DNA from: Planomicrobium sp. Y74
GTDB lineage: Bacteria > Bacillota > Bacilli > Bacillales_A > Planococcaceae
Reading direction: 5' to 3'
Length of the DNA stretch: 64,000 bases
Assembly (NCBI RefSeq): GCF_003668635.1
Contig: NZ_RCWH01000002.1
Location: 1 to 64,000, forward strand
Of the stretch, positions 9,695 to 18,078 are shown in pieces; position 1 is the first letter of the stretch, and each line of letters starts with the position of its first letter. The translations under genes and the position numbers were made by a program. The notes below the pieces were generated by a model that was given only the letters and a program-made list of their open reading frames with translations, was not told the origin of the DNA and ran no database searches.

Positions 9695-9709
9695 GAGTCA
9701 TGCTTTTTT
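9676..9709 (+). terminator. men operon terminator
   Basis: AAAAAAGCA pairs with TGCTTTTTT, with an inner GGCTC/GAGTC stem. It overlaps the menC stop codon. The A-rich 5' arm could also serve minus-strand transcripts. Confidence 0.85.
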
Positions 9710-9794
9710 GCCTTTATAGAACTGATGTATGATACGATTAATTGGAATTTTCTGTATAGTTTGTTAGGTGTTTATATAAAAAAAGGAGGGTTTT

Positions 9795-10682
9795 ATGAAT
9801 CAGAGAATCTTTTTTGGTGTTCTGTTATTTATTATTTTAGGATGGATCATTGCGATAGGGTATGCAGGTTCCCAACAACTGGATAAGCCGGTATTCCTTG
9901 ATCATTATATAGATGAATACCAGCAGGATGAAATTCAGGTCCAATTTTATTACATAACGAATAAAAGAGATCAAAAAGCAGTCAATTATATAATGCTGGA
10001 TGATATACCGGGCTATGTTGACCACTATTATGATCCGATGATGGAAGAAATTCCATATGAACAGCGATTTGGCCATCATGAAGTGAGAAGTATTTATGCG
10101 ACATTGGATTTACGGGGCCTGGATCCTATCGATGAAAAAATGGTGTTCGATAAGATGAGGGTGCATTTTTCTGATGGCCAATTTGAAACGGTTGATGTGG
10201 GTGAAATTATAATCCATCCAGCAGTATATAATGAAAAAAAATATTTATCACAAGACGTAACAGCTGCAGGGGCTGATTGGGCTGGCTATATTCTGAATGC
10301 TGAAGAAGATTTTTCAATTGAGTCGCTGATGCCCCATATCCCAGTGGACGAATCAGCTCACTTGAAAGCGCAGGTTCTTAATCCTGAAGAAAGTATTCAC
10401 GAATCCAGGTTCTTTAAATTAATGGAAGACGAGGCGCAAAATAGCCAGGGCATTGGATATAAAGATGTAAATTATCCCATCGTTTTAAATGAGGAAGATA
10501 AGTTGGCTGTGTCTTTCATAAATGAAGGCAATTATAAGTACGTTCTGAAATCCTGGGTGAGAGTTGAAGGAAAAGACACAGATGGCTTGGACGTTTCTTT
10601 CCCAACATACTTGTCTCAGATTCCACAGTTGGAAAAAGAGGATTTAGAGGCAATTATTGAACAAAAGCGGGAGGGCCAATAA
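9795..10682 (+). CDS. Uncharacterised membrane-anchored protein
   Basis: Not recognised. 295 residues. One N-terminal hydrophobic segment (about 5-25) follows a short basic start, so the protein is probably anchored with its acidic, Tyr-rich remainder outside the membrane. There is no lipobox Cys, no enzyme motif and no repeat. AAAAGGAGGG precedes the ATG. The next gene starts directly after its stop, and a third gene overlaps that one by a base. The three are one transcription unit, suggesting a shared envelope-linked task, but none names it. Confidence 0.8.
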   Translation: MNQRIFFGVLLFIILGWIIAIGYAGSQQLDKPVFLDHYIDEYQQDEIQVQFYYITNKRDQKAVNYIMLDDIPGYVDHYYDPMMEEIPYEQRFGHHEVRSIYATLDLRGLDPIDEKMVFDKMRVHFSDGQFETVDVGEIIIHPAVYNEKKYLSQDVTAAGADWAGYILNAEEDFSIESLMPHIPVDESAHLKAQVLNPEESIHESRFFKLMEDEAQNSQGIGYKDVNYPIVLNEEDKLAVSFINEGNYKYVLKSWVRVEGKDTDGLDVSFPTYLSQIPQLEKEDLEAIIEQKREGQ

Positions 10683-11261
10683 ATGAAGAAATCATTGAGC
10701 CAAATATTATATGGCTATGTTTTCATTCTCCTCGATATCCGGATAGGTGTGGACATTCTGGCCGATCCAGTCGGTAATCTCCTGATTGCACTCGGATGCC
10801 TCAAGATGGGAGAAAAGTATGCAGACGGCAAACTGGCGGCTTATATTGCAATCACTATGATTTTTTTATCCATTCCTTCCGTTGTTATCGATTTCAATCT
10901 TGTTGAAACTGGATCCTGGTATTATTATGCCCACGGCTTGTTTTTGGGTGAACTGGTTATGACTTTCTATTTGTTTAGGCTGTTAAAATTGTTGGCAGAA
11001 ACAGCCGGGCAAACTGACTTAAAAGATCGCACCCAATTTTTGTATAATATTTATATCCCGGCGAGCTTGTTTATGCTAGGCCTGGCTGCTTTCTATACAG
11101 CTACTGAAATGCGAAGTATGGAAGAAGTTTTTTTCGTTCTGGTTCTAATTTTATTGATACTAAATATCGCTTTTATCCTTTTGCTTAATGCCTTTCGAAA
11201 AGCTGCAAAAGAGGAGGAACCGCTTGTTTTGGATCTAGGAGAAGGGAGTAAGGAGGACTGA
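10683..11261 (+). CDS. Uncharacterised multi-spanning membrane protein
   Basis: Not recognised. 192 residues with about five hydrophobic segments (roughly 8-40, 55-72, 80-100, 122-142, 148-170) and a charged cytoplasmic-type tail. The ATG immediately follows the upstream stop codon, and its own stop TGA overlaps the next ATG. It could partner the anchored protein before it. No transporter, kinase or protease motif is seen. Confidence 0.8.
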   Translation: MKKSLSQILYGYVFILLDIRIGVDILADPVGNLLIALGCLKMGEKYADGKLAAYIAITMIFLSIPSVVIDFNLVETGSWYYYAHGLFLGELVMTFYLFRLLKLLAETAGQTDLKDRTQFLYNIYIPASLFMLGLAAFYTATEMRSMEEVFFVLVLILLILNIAFILLLNAFRKAAKEEEPLVLDLGEGSKED

Positions 11262-11668
11262 TGAAATTTTATATCGCTTCGAGTTTTGCAAATAAAGATA
11301 AGGTAAGGGAAGCTGCAAGTCTTTTAAAACAGGCAGGACACGTTCAGACCTATGACTGGACAGCAAATCTGCGCGCCTCTTCGGTTGAAAAACTGGAGGT
11401 GTATGGAATGCTGGAGAAGAAAGCTGTGCTCGAGGCGGATTTTACAATTGTTTTATTGCCGGCAGGCAAAGGCAGCCATATTGAATTGGGCATGGCGCTT
11501 GGGCAAGGGAAACGCGTGTATCTTCTTTCAGAAGCTGAAGAGTTATTCGACTTTGAGGTGACCAGCACTTTCTATTATTTACCGGAAGTTTGTATTCTGG
11601 TCGGAGAATTGAGCGGGAACATTGAAAAAATCCTAAAATCCATAGAACAGCAAAAAAGCGTCCAATGA
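11261..11668 (+). CDS. Nucleoside 2-deoxyribosyltransferase-fold protein
   Basis: 135 residues. The opening KFYIASSFANKDKV and the core GKGSHIELGMALGQGK are typical of the nucleoside 2-deoxyribosyltransferase / DNA-base glycosidase fold. Glu75 in SHIELG sits where the family's catalytic Glu lies, and Asp60 matches the preceding acidic residue. Real substrate unknown; members of this family include nucleotide hydrolases and nucleotide-sensing domains. It is translationally coupled (ATGA overlap) to the membrane protein upstream. The ligand-binding role is an inference from fold only. Confidence 0.75.
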   Translation: MKFYIASSFANKDKVREAASLLKQAGHVQTYDWTANLRASSVEKLEVYGMLEKKAVLEADFTIVLLPAGKGSHIELGMALGQGKRVYLLSEAEELFDFEVTSTFYYLPEVCILVGELSGNIEKILKSIEQQKSVQ

Positions 11669-11685
11669 TTGCCATTGGACGCTTT
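11652..11685. terminator. Bidirectional terminator between convergent genes
   Basis: A 13-bp perfect stem (AAAGCGTCCAATG with its complement) and 5-nt loop overlap the stop of the plus-strand gene. The six A's at 11652-11657 give a T run for the minus-strand gene; the plus side has a poor T tract. Confidence 0.85.
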
Positions 11686-11692
11686 CTGCATG

Positions 11693-12118
11693 TCATTTAA
11701 AGACTGGATTCCGTGGAGATTTCAGTGCTTTGAAAAGAGTTTGGATCAGGATGAATACAGCTGCTGCCGCCATACAGGAGATGGCTAACAGAAAGAAGCT
11801 GTCAGCAAATTCCTCATATTTGAAGCTCAGCGTCAGGTAGGCACCGTCTTCAAAACCGGTTGGCTGATAATAGAACAGATGGTCAAGCAGGATATCGAGC
11901 GTGGAGAAAATCCAGCCGATTACAAATGAGGCAAAAATCCGCATGCCGTGTGCCAGCATTTTTTCTTTTCGGTCTTCAGGGAATTTCAGCATTAAAGCAA
12001 GAAATGCAGCACCAATGATAATTATTGGTAATTCCAACTGTTGAACATACATGGACCGGGTCAATGTCAGACTTGTCAAGACCGCTGTTATTGTTAAGGC
12101 GGCAAGCAATTTTTTCAT
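11693..12118 (-). CDS. Uncharacterised small membrane protein
   Basis: About 141 residues with four hydrophobic segments: an N-terminal signal-like segment, then about 25-45, 65-85 and 105-130. Not recognised. An in-frame TTG at 12136 and ATG at 12127 exist, but the ATG at 12118 lies 9 nt behind AAAAGG and gives a natural MKKLLAALT start. It is convergent with the NDT-fold gene; the shared terminator lies between them. No function can be assigned. Confidence 0.7.
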   Translation of the reverse strand: MKKLLAALTITAVLTSLTLTRSMYVQQLELPIIIIGAAFLALMLKFPEDRKEKMLAHGMRIFASFVIGWIFSTLDILLDHLFYYQPTGFEDGAYLTLSFKYEEFADSFFLLAISCMAAAAVFILIQTLFKALKSPRNPVFK

Positions 12119-12282
12119 CCAGACCATCCTTTTCAAATAAGAAGTTATTAACAGTATACAATAAAAATGAAAATTCCGAAAAAAGTTTTTTGATAATGTA
12201 CTAGCAATAGTTCGTGAAACGAAAAAAACACACCCGCGATGGACGTTTTTACAGTTTGTTGAAGGAGGTCAAGAATGCAGGA

Positions 12283-12653
12283 ATCGATATTACACAAAAC
12301 AGCTGCGCTTTCCTGGGGGCTTGCGCTGAGCTAACTCGTGCTCGGTCTCCCTCGCCCGAGTGGATCTCAGCACTTCGCTCGAAAGGGAGTTGGAAAGCCA
12401 ACTCCCTTTCTGCTCCCCTGGGAGTCTTCGCAGTTTTGCTCCATATCTCAGAAGCCTTTCTATAAGCAGCAATTTATTAATTCACTAAGAAGTGAGAAAG
12501 CTGACACCCGGATTCTACCCAACATTATAATGAAGCGGCAGGCGGCGACTCCTGCTGGATTTAGAGCGAGTCCTGAGACCCCGCAGGGAGCATAGCGACT
12601 GAGGAGGCTCAGGCAGCTCCCAGCGGAACGCGTCCGCCTGAAGCGAAATGATT
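12283..12653 (-). repeat. Composite interspersed repeat, copy 1
   Basis: This copy lies in a 590-bp gene-free stretch (12119-12709). Read on the minus strand it has an A part (CATTTCGCTTCAGGCGGACG ... GGGGTCTCAGGACTCGCT; plus 12535-12653) and a B part (arm near 12296-12340: CAGCTGCGCTTTCCTGGGGG). The same A...B order occurs on the plus strand at 19346-19600, ending likewise at CGATATT. Between the arms here is a 13-bp perfect hairpin at 12381-12410 (GAAAGGGAGTTGG and complement) absent from the other copy. Open frames inside it look spurious. Confidence 0.8.
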
Positions 12654-12680
12654 GGAGAAGCAAATAGTCTCTTGACAGAT

Positions 12681-12710
12681 AAAAAAACACACCCCAGAGG
12701 GATGTGCTTT
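12681..12710 (-). terminator. Terminator of the zinc-binding lipoprotein gene
   Basis: On the minus strand AAAGCACATCCC pairs with GGGTGTGTTT (one bulged T), then a T run follows. It abuts the stop codon. Confidence 0.78.
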
Positions 12711-13717
12711 TATTTAAGAATAGTTTCAAGAACTTCCAGGTTTCTTTCCATCAAAGTGAAGTAGGTTTCTTCGTTTTCGATATCTTCCTGTGTCAACACG
12801 CCAAGATTATGCATTTGGATTGCTTCCGCGCCGACTTCTTTCTGGACGACTTCTGTCAGATTGGATGAGACGTTTTGTTCGAACACGATGTATTCGATAT
12901 TTTTCTCGCGTGCCATGTCAACAATTTCCGTTAACTCTTTCTGTGATGGTTCATCCTGGCTGTTCAGGCCAGCTACAGCCACCTGTTCAAAGCCATATGG
13001 TTCCGCTAAATAAGTGAAAGCGGCATGTGAAACAAAAAAAGTATCCTTTGATACGCGCTCCTGCAATTGGCTGAACGATTCATCCAATTGTTCAAGCTCC
13101 GCGATCAGCTCGGCGTGATTCGTTTCATAAACTTCTGTGTTATCCGGATCTTCGGCAATCAGTGATTCTTTGATGGATGTTGCAAGTTCCTGGCTGAGTT
13201 TTGGCGACATCCAGATATGAGGGTCCGTAGAGCCGTGGTCATGTCCATCATGGTCAGCTTCTTGTGCATGTTCTTCATGATCATCATGATCTTCATGTTC
13301 ATCGTCATGGGCTTCTTCACCATCATGTTCAAGTGCAGCTTCCAATTGCTCATCAGTGATTGAATCTGCAAGTGCTGTAAACTCCACATCTTCACCATCA
13401 AGCGTGTTTTTCGCGCTGTCGATAAAACCTTCAAGGCCAAGGCCGATATAAAACATAAGGTCCGCTTCCGCAATGGCGATCATATCCTGTTGGGTCGGTT
13501 CGAATGTGTGTTCATTCGCGCCAGCCGGGTAGATGGATTCCACTTCCACTTGGTCTCCGCCGACTCTTTCAGTGAAATAAGTGATCGGATAGACAGTCGT
13601 GAACACCTTAATCTTAGAGCTGTCTTCGGTTGAATCAGCCTTGTCTGTTCCGGAATCGCCGCAAGCGGCCAATGTCAGTATTGATATTAATAAAACAAAT
13701 AGAGCTAATTTTTTCAT
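12710..13717 (-). CDS. znuA: Zinc ABC-transporter substrate-binding lipoprotein (ZnuA/AdcA family)
   Basis: An extracellular lipoprotein of 335 residues that binds zinc for an ABC importer. The signal peptide ends in the lipobox LAAC with Cys19. Metal-site histidines expected for this family are visible: His70 (ANEHTFEP), His167 (DPHIW) and His231 (VSHAAF). A His/Asp/Glu-rich loop at about 131-161 is the hallmark of zinc, rather than manganese, members. No permease or ATPase gene lies beside it, so partner subunits must be encoded elsewhere. A Zur-like palindrome sits just upstream. GGAGG precedes the ATG. Confidence 0.9.
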   Translation of the reverse strand: MKKLALFVLLISILTLAACGDSGTDKADSTEDSSKIKVFTTVYPITYFTERVGGDQVEVESIYPAGANEHTFEPTQQDMIAIAEADLMFYIGLGLEGFIDSAKNTLDGEDVEFTALADSITDEQLEAALEHDGEEAHDDEHEDHDDHEEHAQEADHDGHDHGSTDPHIWMSPKLSQELATSIKESLIAEDPDNTEVYETNHAELIAELEQLDESFSQLQERVSKDTFFVSHAAFTYLAEPYGFEQVAVAGLNSQDEPSQKELTEIVDMAREKNIEYIVFEQNVSSNLTEVVQKEVGAEAIQMHNLGVLTQEDIENEETYFTLMERNLEVLETILK

Positions 13718-13731
13718 GTTAATCCTCCAAA

Positions 13732-13746
13732 ATGTAACGATTACGT
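13732..13746 (-). promoter_or_regulatory. Zur-box-like operator
   Basis: The sequence ATGTAAC-G-ATTACGT is a 7-1-7 imperfect palindrome. One half matches the B. subtilis Zur half-site TCGTAAT at six of seven bases; the other is weaker. It lies 14 bp upstream of the start codon of a zinc-binding lipoprotein, where repression under zinc sufficiency would be expected. Confidence 0.6.
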
Positions 13747-13791
13747 TTTAATTACAAACAGTATCTTACCGCAAACCATATTTAAACACAA

Positions 13792-13820
13792 GAAAAACCT
13801 CCAAATCATTTTTTTGGAGG
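13792..13820 (-). terminator. yidD terminator
   Basis: On the minus strand CCTCCAAA pairs with TTTGGAGG and is followed by TTTTTC. It overlaps the end of yidD and insulates the zinc gene downstream. Confidence 0.82.
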
Positions 13821-14036
13821 CCATTCTTCAGGTACAAAATCGACGCCGCCTTTATTGAAAGGATGGCAGCTGAGTATCCGTTTTATTGCCAGGTATCCTC
13901 CTTTCAGTGCCCCGTGCTTCTCGACGGCTTCGATACCGTAATGGGAACAGGTAGGGTAGAACCGGCAGCTGGGCGGTGACAGGGGAGATATGAAACGCTG
14001 ATAGAAGCGGAAAATCTTAATCAGTATTGTTTTCAT
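13806..14036 (-). CDS. yidD: Membrane protein insertion efficiency factor YidD
   Basis: A 76-residue YidD/YtjA protein that assists YidC-dependent membrane insertion at the inner membrane face. The family signature is complete: [20 protein letters not shown], then [11 protein letters not shown] and RILSCHPF. The ATG at 14036 follows AGAAGG at proper distance; in-frame codons further upstream add a non-family leader and are not used. The Cys residues of CRFYPTCS and SCHP are conserved in the family. Confidence 0.92.
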   Translation of the reverse strand: MKTILIKIFRFYQRFISPLSPPSCRFYPTCSHYGIEAVEKHGALKGGYLAIKRILSCHPFNKGGVDFVPEEWPPKK

Positions 14037-14078
14037 GTTGGTCGCCTTCTTCTTTCCATAAGTTTGGAAACTCTTCAT

Positions 14079-14104
14079 GTTTATTGTATGGGCTTTAAAG
14101 GTAT
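14079..14104 (+). promoter_or_regulatory. Sigma-B-type promoter of dps
   Basis: GTTTAT at 14079-14084, 14-nt spacer, AGGTAT at 14099-14104. Each box differs by one base from GTTTAA and GGGTAT. dps is a known sigma-B target in B. subtilis. This position also supports initiation at the ATG at 14151. Confidence 0.65.
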
Positions 14105-14150
14105 TAATAAAGTAGAAGAACTTATCAATTTGAATGGAGAGTGGATTTGG

Positions 14151-14597
14151 ATGTCAAAAGAATTAAATCAGGAATTAAACGTACAGGTCGCAACATGGTC
14201 GGTGGTTTATACGAAATTACATAATTTCCACTGGTATGTAAAAGGGCCGTCATTTTTCACGCTGCATGTGAAATTTGAGGAACTTTATAATGAAGCGACA
14301 CTTCATATGGATGAAATTGCAGAACGCTTGCTGGCACTTGGCGGCAAACCTGTAGCAACAATGAAAGAGCAACTTGACTTGTCAGTGGTCAAGGAAGCGA
14401 CCAGCAAGGAAAGTGCTGAAGAAATGGTTGAAACCATCGTAAGTGATTATGATAAGATCATGGCTTCACTGAAAAAAGGAATGGAATATGCAGCCGAAGA
14501 TGGCGACGATATGACGGAAGATATGTTGAACGCCATTCACCAGAATCTTGAGAAGCATTCATGGATGCTTTCAGCATTCCTTGGCGAAAAGAAGTAA
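14151..14597 (+). CDS. dps: Dps-family ferritin-like DNA-protection protein
   Basis: Forms a 12-subunit cage that oxidises and stores iron and shields DNA in stress. 148 residues. The intersubunit ferroxidase ligands are present with exact family spacing: His27, His39, Asp54, Glu58. The ATG at 14151 is chosen over in-frame upstream codons because GGAGA lies 10 nt before it and a sigma-B-like promoter ends at 14104. yidD is divergent. Neighbours ytkD and yidD match the Bacillus dps locus. Confidence 0.93.
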   Translation: MSKELNQELNVQVATWSVVYTKLHNFHWYVKGPSFFTLHVKFEELYNEATLHMDEIAERLLALGGKPVATMKEQLDLSVVKEATSKESAEEMVETIVSDYDKIMASLKKGMEYAAEDGDDMTEDMLNAIHQNLEKHSWMLSAFLGEKK

Positions 14598-14610
14598 AAT
14601 AAAATTACAC

Positions 14611-14646
14611 AAGCGCACACGTTTCGATTTGTGTGCGCTTTTTTTA
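14611..14646 (+). terminator. dps terminator
   Basis: AAGCGCACAC pairs with GTGTGCGCTT, then seven T. Isolates dps from ytkD. Confidence 0.9.
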
Positions 14647-14667
14647 TTTGTTCAGGAGTGAGGCAGG

Positions 14668-15126
14668 ATGGAATACACGGATTTAAATGGCTGCGCATGC
14701 CGGTTATCTTTTGAAAGGGATGCTTTTCAAGTGGAAAGCCGACATGTACTTGTCATTGCGAAATTCAATGGAAAGTGGCTGCTGACGGAACACAGGGAGC
14801 GGGGGCTGGAGTTTCCCGGCGGCAAAGCTGAGGCAGGGGAAAGTTTGGCCGAAGCCGCCAAAAGGGAAGTATACGAAGAAACAGGCGGTGTAATTGAAAG
14901 TCTTGACTGGTTTGCGGAATACCTGGTCCACAGCGAGCCGCCGTTTACCAAAACGGTATTCACGGGAACGATTTCAGCCATTGACGAAATTGATCTGTTG
15001 GAAACTAAAGGAGCTGTTCTGGTTGAGAGTTTGGTCAAGGACAGCGGCTTCAGTTTTCTGATGAAAGATGAAGGAATGAAAGAAATTATGGAGCGGGTGA
15101 AACTGGATGGAAAATGGGAAGATTAA
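14668..15126 (+). CDS. ytkD: Nudix hydrolase YtkD
   Basis: 152 residues. The full Nudix box Gx5Ex7REUxEExGU runs from G52 to G74 (GKAEAGESLAEAAKREVYEE region). B. subtilis YtkD hydrolyses oxidised dNTPs and can remove the 5' triphosphate of mRNA (RppH activity); placement after dps fits that orthologue. CAGG/GGAGTGAGG precedes the ATG. Its last 20 bases overlap the following hydrolase gene. Confidence 0.88.
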   Translation: MEYTDLNGCACRLSFERDAFQVESRHVLVIAKFNGKWLLTEHRERGLEFPGGKAEAGESLAEAAKREVYEETGGVIESLDWFAEYLVHSEPPFTKTVFTGTISAIDEIDLLETKGAVLVESLVKDSGFSFLMKDEGMKEIMERVKLDGKWED

Positions 15127-15898
15127 ATCAAAAAGAATATATCCTTCGCCGAACCCTCATGTGAAGCTGACGGAAATCGTTTATTGGTCAGAAGGCTTGA
15201 AGGTCAAAGGGCTGCTGGCCGAACCCCAAAAGCCAGGGAATTACAGCGGATTGCTGTACCTGCGCGGCGGCATTCAGTCAATCGGCATGGTGAGGCCGGC
15301 ACGGGCAGCCCAATATGCAGCACAGGGGTTTGTGGTATTTGCTCCTTATTACCGGGGTAACAGAGGGGGAGAAGGCCGTGATGAATTTGCAGGTGCCGAT
15401 CGCTGGGACGCGGTCCATGCGGTGGATGTTCTCAAACAATTCTGCAATGGACATGTGCATCTGCTGGCGTTTTCCAGAGGCGGCATCATGGCGCTGTGGA
15501 CAGCGGTGCTGCGGGATGACATCACGTCTCTGGTGACGTGGGCAGGTGTTACAGATACAGTCTTAACTTATAAAGAGCGCCCGGATATGCGGCGCATGAT
15601 GAAGCGGATTTATGGTGGGACACCGAATACGGATTTAACTGCCTACGAAGAACGGAATCCGCTTTTGAGGTTGGATGAATCAACAGCACCGATGCTGATC
15701 ATTCACGGATTGAGAGATGAAAATGTGCTGCCTGCACAGGCTTATCTATTGGAAGAAGCTTTAAAACTGAATGATCATCCGCATGAAACGTGGTATTTCC
15801 CGGAATACACGCATTTCTTTCCGCCGGCTGCCAACCGTAAAACGGTGGCTGCATTGGCGCATTGGATGAAGGAGAAAGAAAAAGATACTGCATATTAA
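15107..15898 (+). CDS. Alpha/beta hydrolase (prolyl-oligopeptidase-like, YtmA type)
   Basis: 263 residues with an S9-like alpha/beta-hydrolase fold. The nucleophile Ser123 lies in AFSRGG, an Asp in HGLRDENVLP, and a His in EYTHFF. These form a complete triad. Substrate unknown; peptidase or esterase activity is possible. It overlaps ytkD by 20 bp, so translation is coupled. B. subtilis has a related gene, ytmA, in this neighbourhood. Confidence 0.8.
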   Translation: MENGKIKSKRIYPSPNPHVKLTEIVYWSEGLKVKGLLAEPQKPGNYSGLLYLRGGIQSIGMVRPARAAQYAAQGFVVFAPYYRGNRGGEGRDEFAGADRWDAVHAVDVLKQFCNGHVHLLAFSRGGIMALWTAVLRDDITSLVTWAGVTDTVLTYKERPDMRRMMKRIYGGTPNTDLTAYEERNPLLRLDESTAPMLIIHGLRDENVLPAQAYLLEEALKLNDHPHETWYFPEYTHFFPPAANRKTVAALAHWMKEKEKDTAY

Positions 15899-15932
15899 AA
15901 AGCACATCCGGCAACTCGCCGGATGTGCTTTT
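15898..15932. terminator. Bidirectional terminator between convergent genes
   Basis: A 15-bp perfect stem (AAAAGCACATCCGGC and complement), loop AACTC, with A's before and T's after. Serves both the hydrolase gene and pckA. Confidence 0.92.
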
Positions 15933-15937
15933 GCTTA

Positions 15938-17527
15938 TTAATTGTTCAATGGTCCGCCTTGAGCGCTGATGTCAGCTGATACGGAACCGAATTTTTTGAA
16001 GTTATCCTGGAATTTCTGAGCAAGCTCCTGTGCTTTCGCATCGTAAGCTTCTTTGTCGGACCAAGCGTCACGAGGGTTAAGAACTTCAGTCGGTACGCCA
16101 GGAATTTCCTGAGGAATGCTTAATCCGAAGACAGCTTCCTGTTCAGTCTTAACGTCGTTCAATTCGCCTTTGATTGCTGCGCGAACCATTGTACGTGTGT
16201 AAGAAAGTTTCATGCGGCTGCCGACTCCGTATTCTCCGCCAGTCCAACCTGTGTTGACGAGGAAGACTTCCACATCGTGTTCATCGATTTTATTGCCGAG
16301 CATTTCTGCATAAACAGTTGCATGCAACGGAAGGAAAGGTGATCCGAAACAAGTCGAGAAAGTTGCTTCCGGAGACGTTATGCCACGCTCAGTGCCTGCC
16401 AGTTTGGATGTATAGCCGCTTAGGAAATGATACATAGCCTGCTCTTTCGTCAACTTGCTGATTGGAGGCAGTACGCCGAATGCATCAGCAGTCAGGAAGA
16501 CGATTGTTTTCGGGTGTCCAGCCATTGAAGGGTGGATACTGTTGTCGATTGCATCAATCGGATAAGCTGCACGCGTGTTTTCTGTCAATGAACCATCATC
16601 GTAGTCAGGAATGCGTGTTTCCGGATCAACGACAACATTTTCAAGAACAGAACCGAAACGGATTGCATCAAAAATCTGTGGCTCGTTTTCACGTGAAAGG
16701 TTGATTGTTTTCGCATAGCAGCCGCCTTCGATATTGAAAACGCCGTTATCAGACCAGCCGTGCTCGTCATCACCGATCAGTTTGCGGTCCTGGTCAGCGG
16801 ATAGCGTCGTTTTGCCTGTTCCGGATAAACCGAAGAACAAAGCGACATCGCCTTCTTGTCCTACGTTAGCCGAGCAGTGCATTGGAAGAATGCCTTGTTC
16901 AGGCAGAATGTAATTCATGATTGAGAAAATTGATTTTTTCATTTCACCGGCATATTCAGTACCGCCGATCAGAATCACTTTCTTCTCCATTGAAACGATG
17001 ATGAACGTTTCAGAATCAGTGCCGTCCACTTTTGGATCAGCCTTGAAACTAGGCGCATAAACGACAGTAAATTGAGCGTCATGGATTTTCATTTCCTCAG
17101 CTGTCGGACGGATGAATAATTGATGGGCAAAAAGGTTATGCCACGCATATTCATTGATTGTTTGAATGTGAAGGCGTGATTCAGGGTCTGCACCTGCAAA
17201 TCCTTTAAAAACGAAAAGTTCTTCTTTTGCTTTAAGGTGGTTCAGTACTTTAGCATAAAGGTTCTCAAAAATTTCTGAAGAAATCGGACGGTTTACAGTA
17301 CCCCAGTCAATTTTATCTTTCGAAATATCTTCTTCTACCATATACTTATCTTTAGGCGAGCGGCCTGTGTATTTTCCTGTTTCGGCTTTGACTGCGCCTT
17401 CCCGTGTCAAAATTGCTTCTCCACGTGAAGTGGCTGCCTCCACCAATTGTGGGACCGACCATTGGACATTGACGTTTGGGCCGTTTAAAAGATCTTTCAA
17501 ATCGTTTGCTAAGTTAACTGAGTTCAT
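15938..17527 (-). CDS. pckA: ATP-dependent phosphoenolpyruvate carboxykinase PckA
   Basis: Turns oxaloacetate and ATP into phosphoenolpyruvate, the first gluconeogenic step. 529 residues. The P-loop [22 protein letters not shown] context, and [15 protein letters not shown] near the C-terminus are typical. ATG at 17527 follows AAGGAAGG; longer in-frame extension to 17596 has no site and no homology. It is divergent from metK as in Bacillus. No cre was seen upstream; in Bacillus its glucose repression uses CcpN. Confidence 0.97.
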   Translation of the reverse strand: MNSVNLANDLKDLLNGPNVNVQWSVPQLVEAATSRGEAILTREGAVKAETGKYTGRSPKDKYMVEEDISKDKIDWGTVNRPISSEIFENLYAKVLNHLKAKEELFVFKGFAGADPESRLHIQTINEYAWHNLFAHQLFIRPTAEEMKIHDAQFTVVYAPSFKADPKVDGTDSETFIIVSMEKKVILIGGTEYAGEMKKSIFSIMNYILPEQGILPMHCSANVGQEGDVALFFGLSGTGKTTLSADQDRKLIGDDEHGWSDNGVFNIEGGCYAKTINLSRENEPQIFDAIRFGSVLENVVVDPETRIPDYDDGSLTENTRAAYPIDAIDNSIHPSMAGHPKTIVFLTADAFGVLPPISKLTKEQAMYHFLSGYTSKLAGTERGITSPEATFSTCFGSPFLPLHATVYAEMLGNKIDEHDVEVFLVNTGWTGGEYGVGSRMKLSYTRTMVRAAIKGELNDVKTEQEAVFGLSIPQEIPGVPTEVLNPRDAWSDKEAYDAKAQELAQKFQDNFKKFGSVSADISAQGGPLNN

Positions 17528-17715
17528 ATATGTACCTTCCTTTTCGGTTATTCCCAAGACATGGGGAAGAGTTATATTCGAACAATAGTATAACACATTA
17601 ACTCGATTAGTCTATACTAATAACCCGGAGGATTTGAAAAATCGCCATTTGTGCATATTTAATACCCCGATTGGGATGTTTTCATGCATTCCATTCGAAT
17701 AAAATATAAAAATCG

Positions 17716-17744
17716 TTGACATCATATAACCAATTCCGTATGAT
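17716..17744 (+). promoter_or_regulatory. Sigma-A promoter of the metK leader
   Basis: TTGACA at 17716-17721, 17-nt spacer, TATGAT at 17739-17744. A near-consensus vegetative promoter about 18 bp upstream of the S-box. Confidence 0.85.
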
Positions 17745-17761
17745 GAAAAATTGAACGGATA

Positions 17762-17937
17762 CTCTTATTCCGAGCTGGTGGAGGGGGCAGGCCCTATGAA
17801 ACCCGGCAACCTGCTGCATAGTGCAGCGCTGGTGCCCAACCTGAAGCAAGGCTCACAGGCCTTGGATGATAAGAGTGAAAGGTGCTTATGATGATTTCTC
17901 CTTTCCTCATTTATTGATGAGTGAAGGGATTTTTTTA
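17762..17937 (+). promoter_or_regulatory. SAM-I (S-box) riboswitch and its terminator
   Basis: P1 is CTCTTAT (17762-17768) with ATAAGAG (17869-17875). The conserved S-box core reads GAGCTGGTGGAGG, then GGCCCTATGAAACCCGGCAA, and later GGTGCCCAACCTG. A bulged stem at about 17899-17930 followed by seven T's is the intrinsic terminator. SAM binding should stabilise P1 and allow termination before metK, the SAM synthetase gene. Confidence 0.96.
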
Positions 17938-18078
17938 TGAAATGCCCTTAATCCTCGTGTACAAAGGCCACAACGGCTTGAAGTTCAATCCATAACGTTT
18001 GGAACGGACTTGACATGGGAAAACGAGTACCGTATCAATTTCGAGAGCAATCTCGCAGGATATAAGGAGGAACATTTT

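Noticed and set aside
12214..12595. Open frames of 83-89 codons across the 12.2-12.7 kb gap on both strands
   Set aside because: They run through the composite repeat, have no homologue pattern, and equivalent frames appear in the other copy by repeat sequence alone. Only the first few codons at 12214 are discussed as a possible remnant.
18010..18078. Upstream ATG start for metK
   Set aside because: No ribosome site, and it adds 23 residues not found in MetK. TTG at 18079 has AAGGAGG at ideal spacing.
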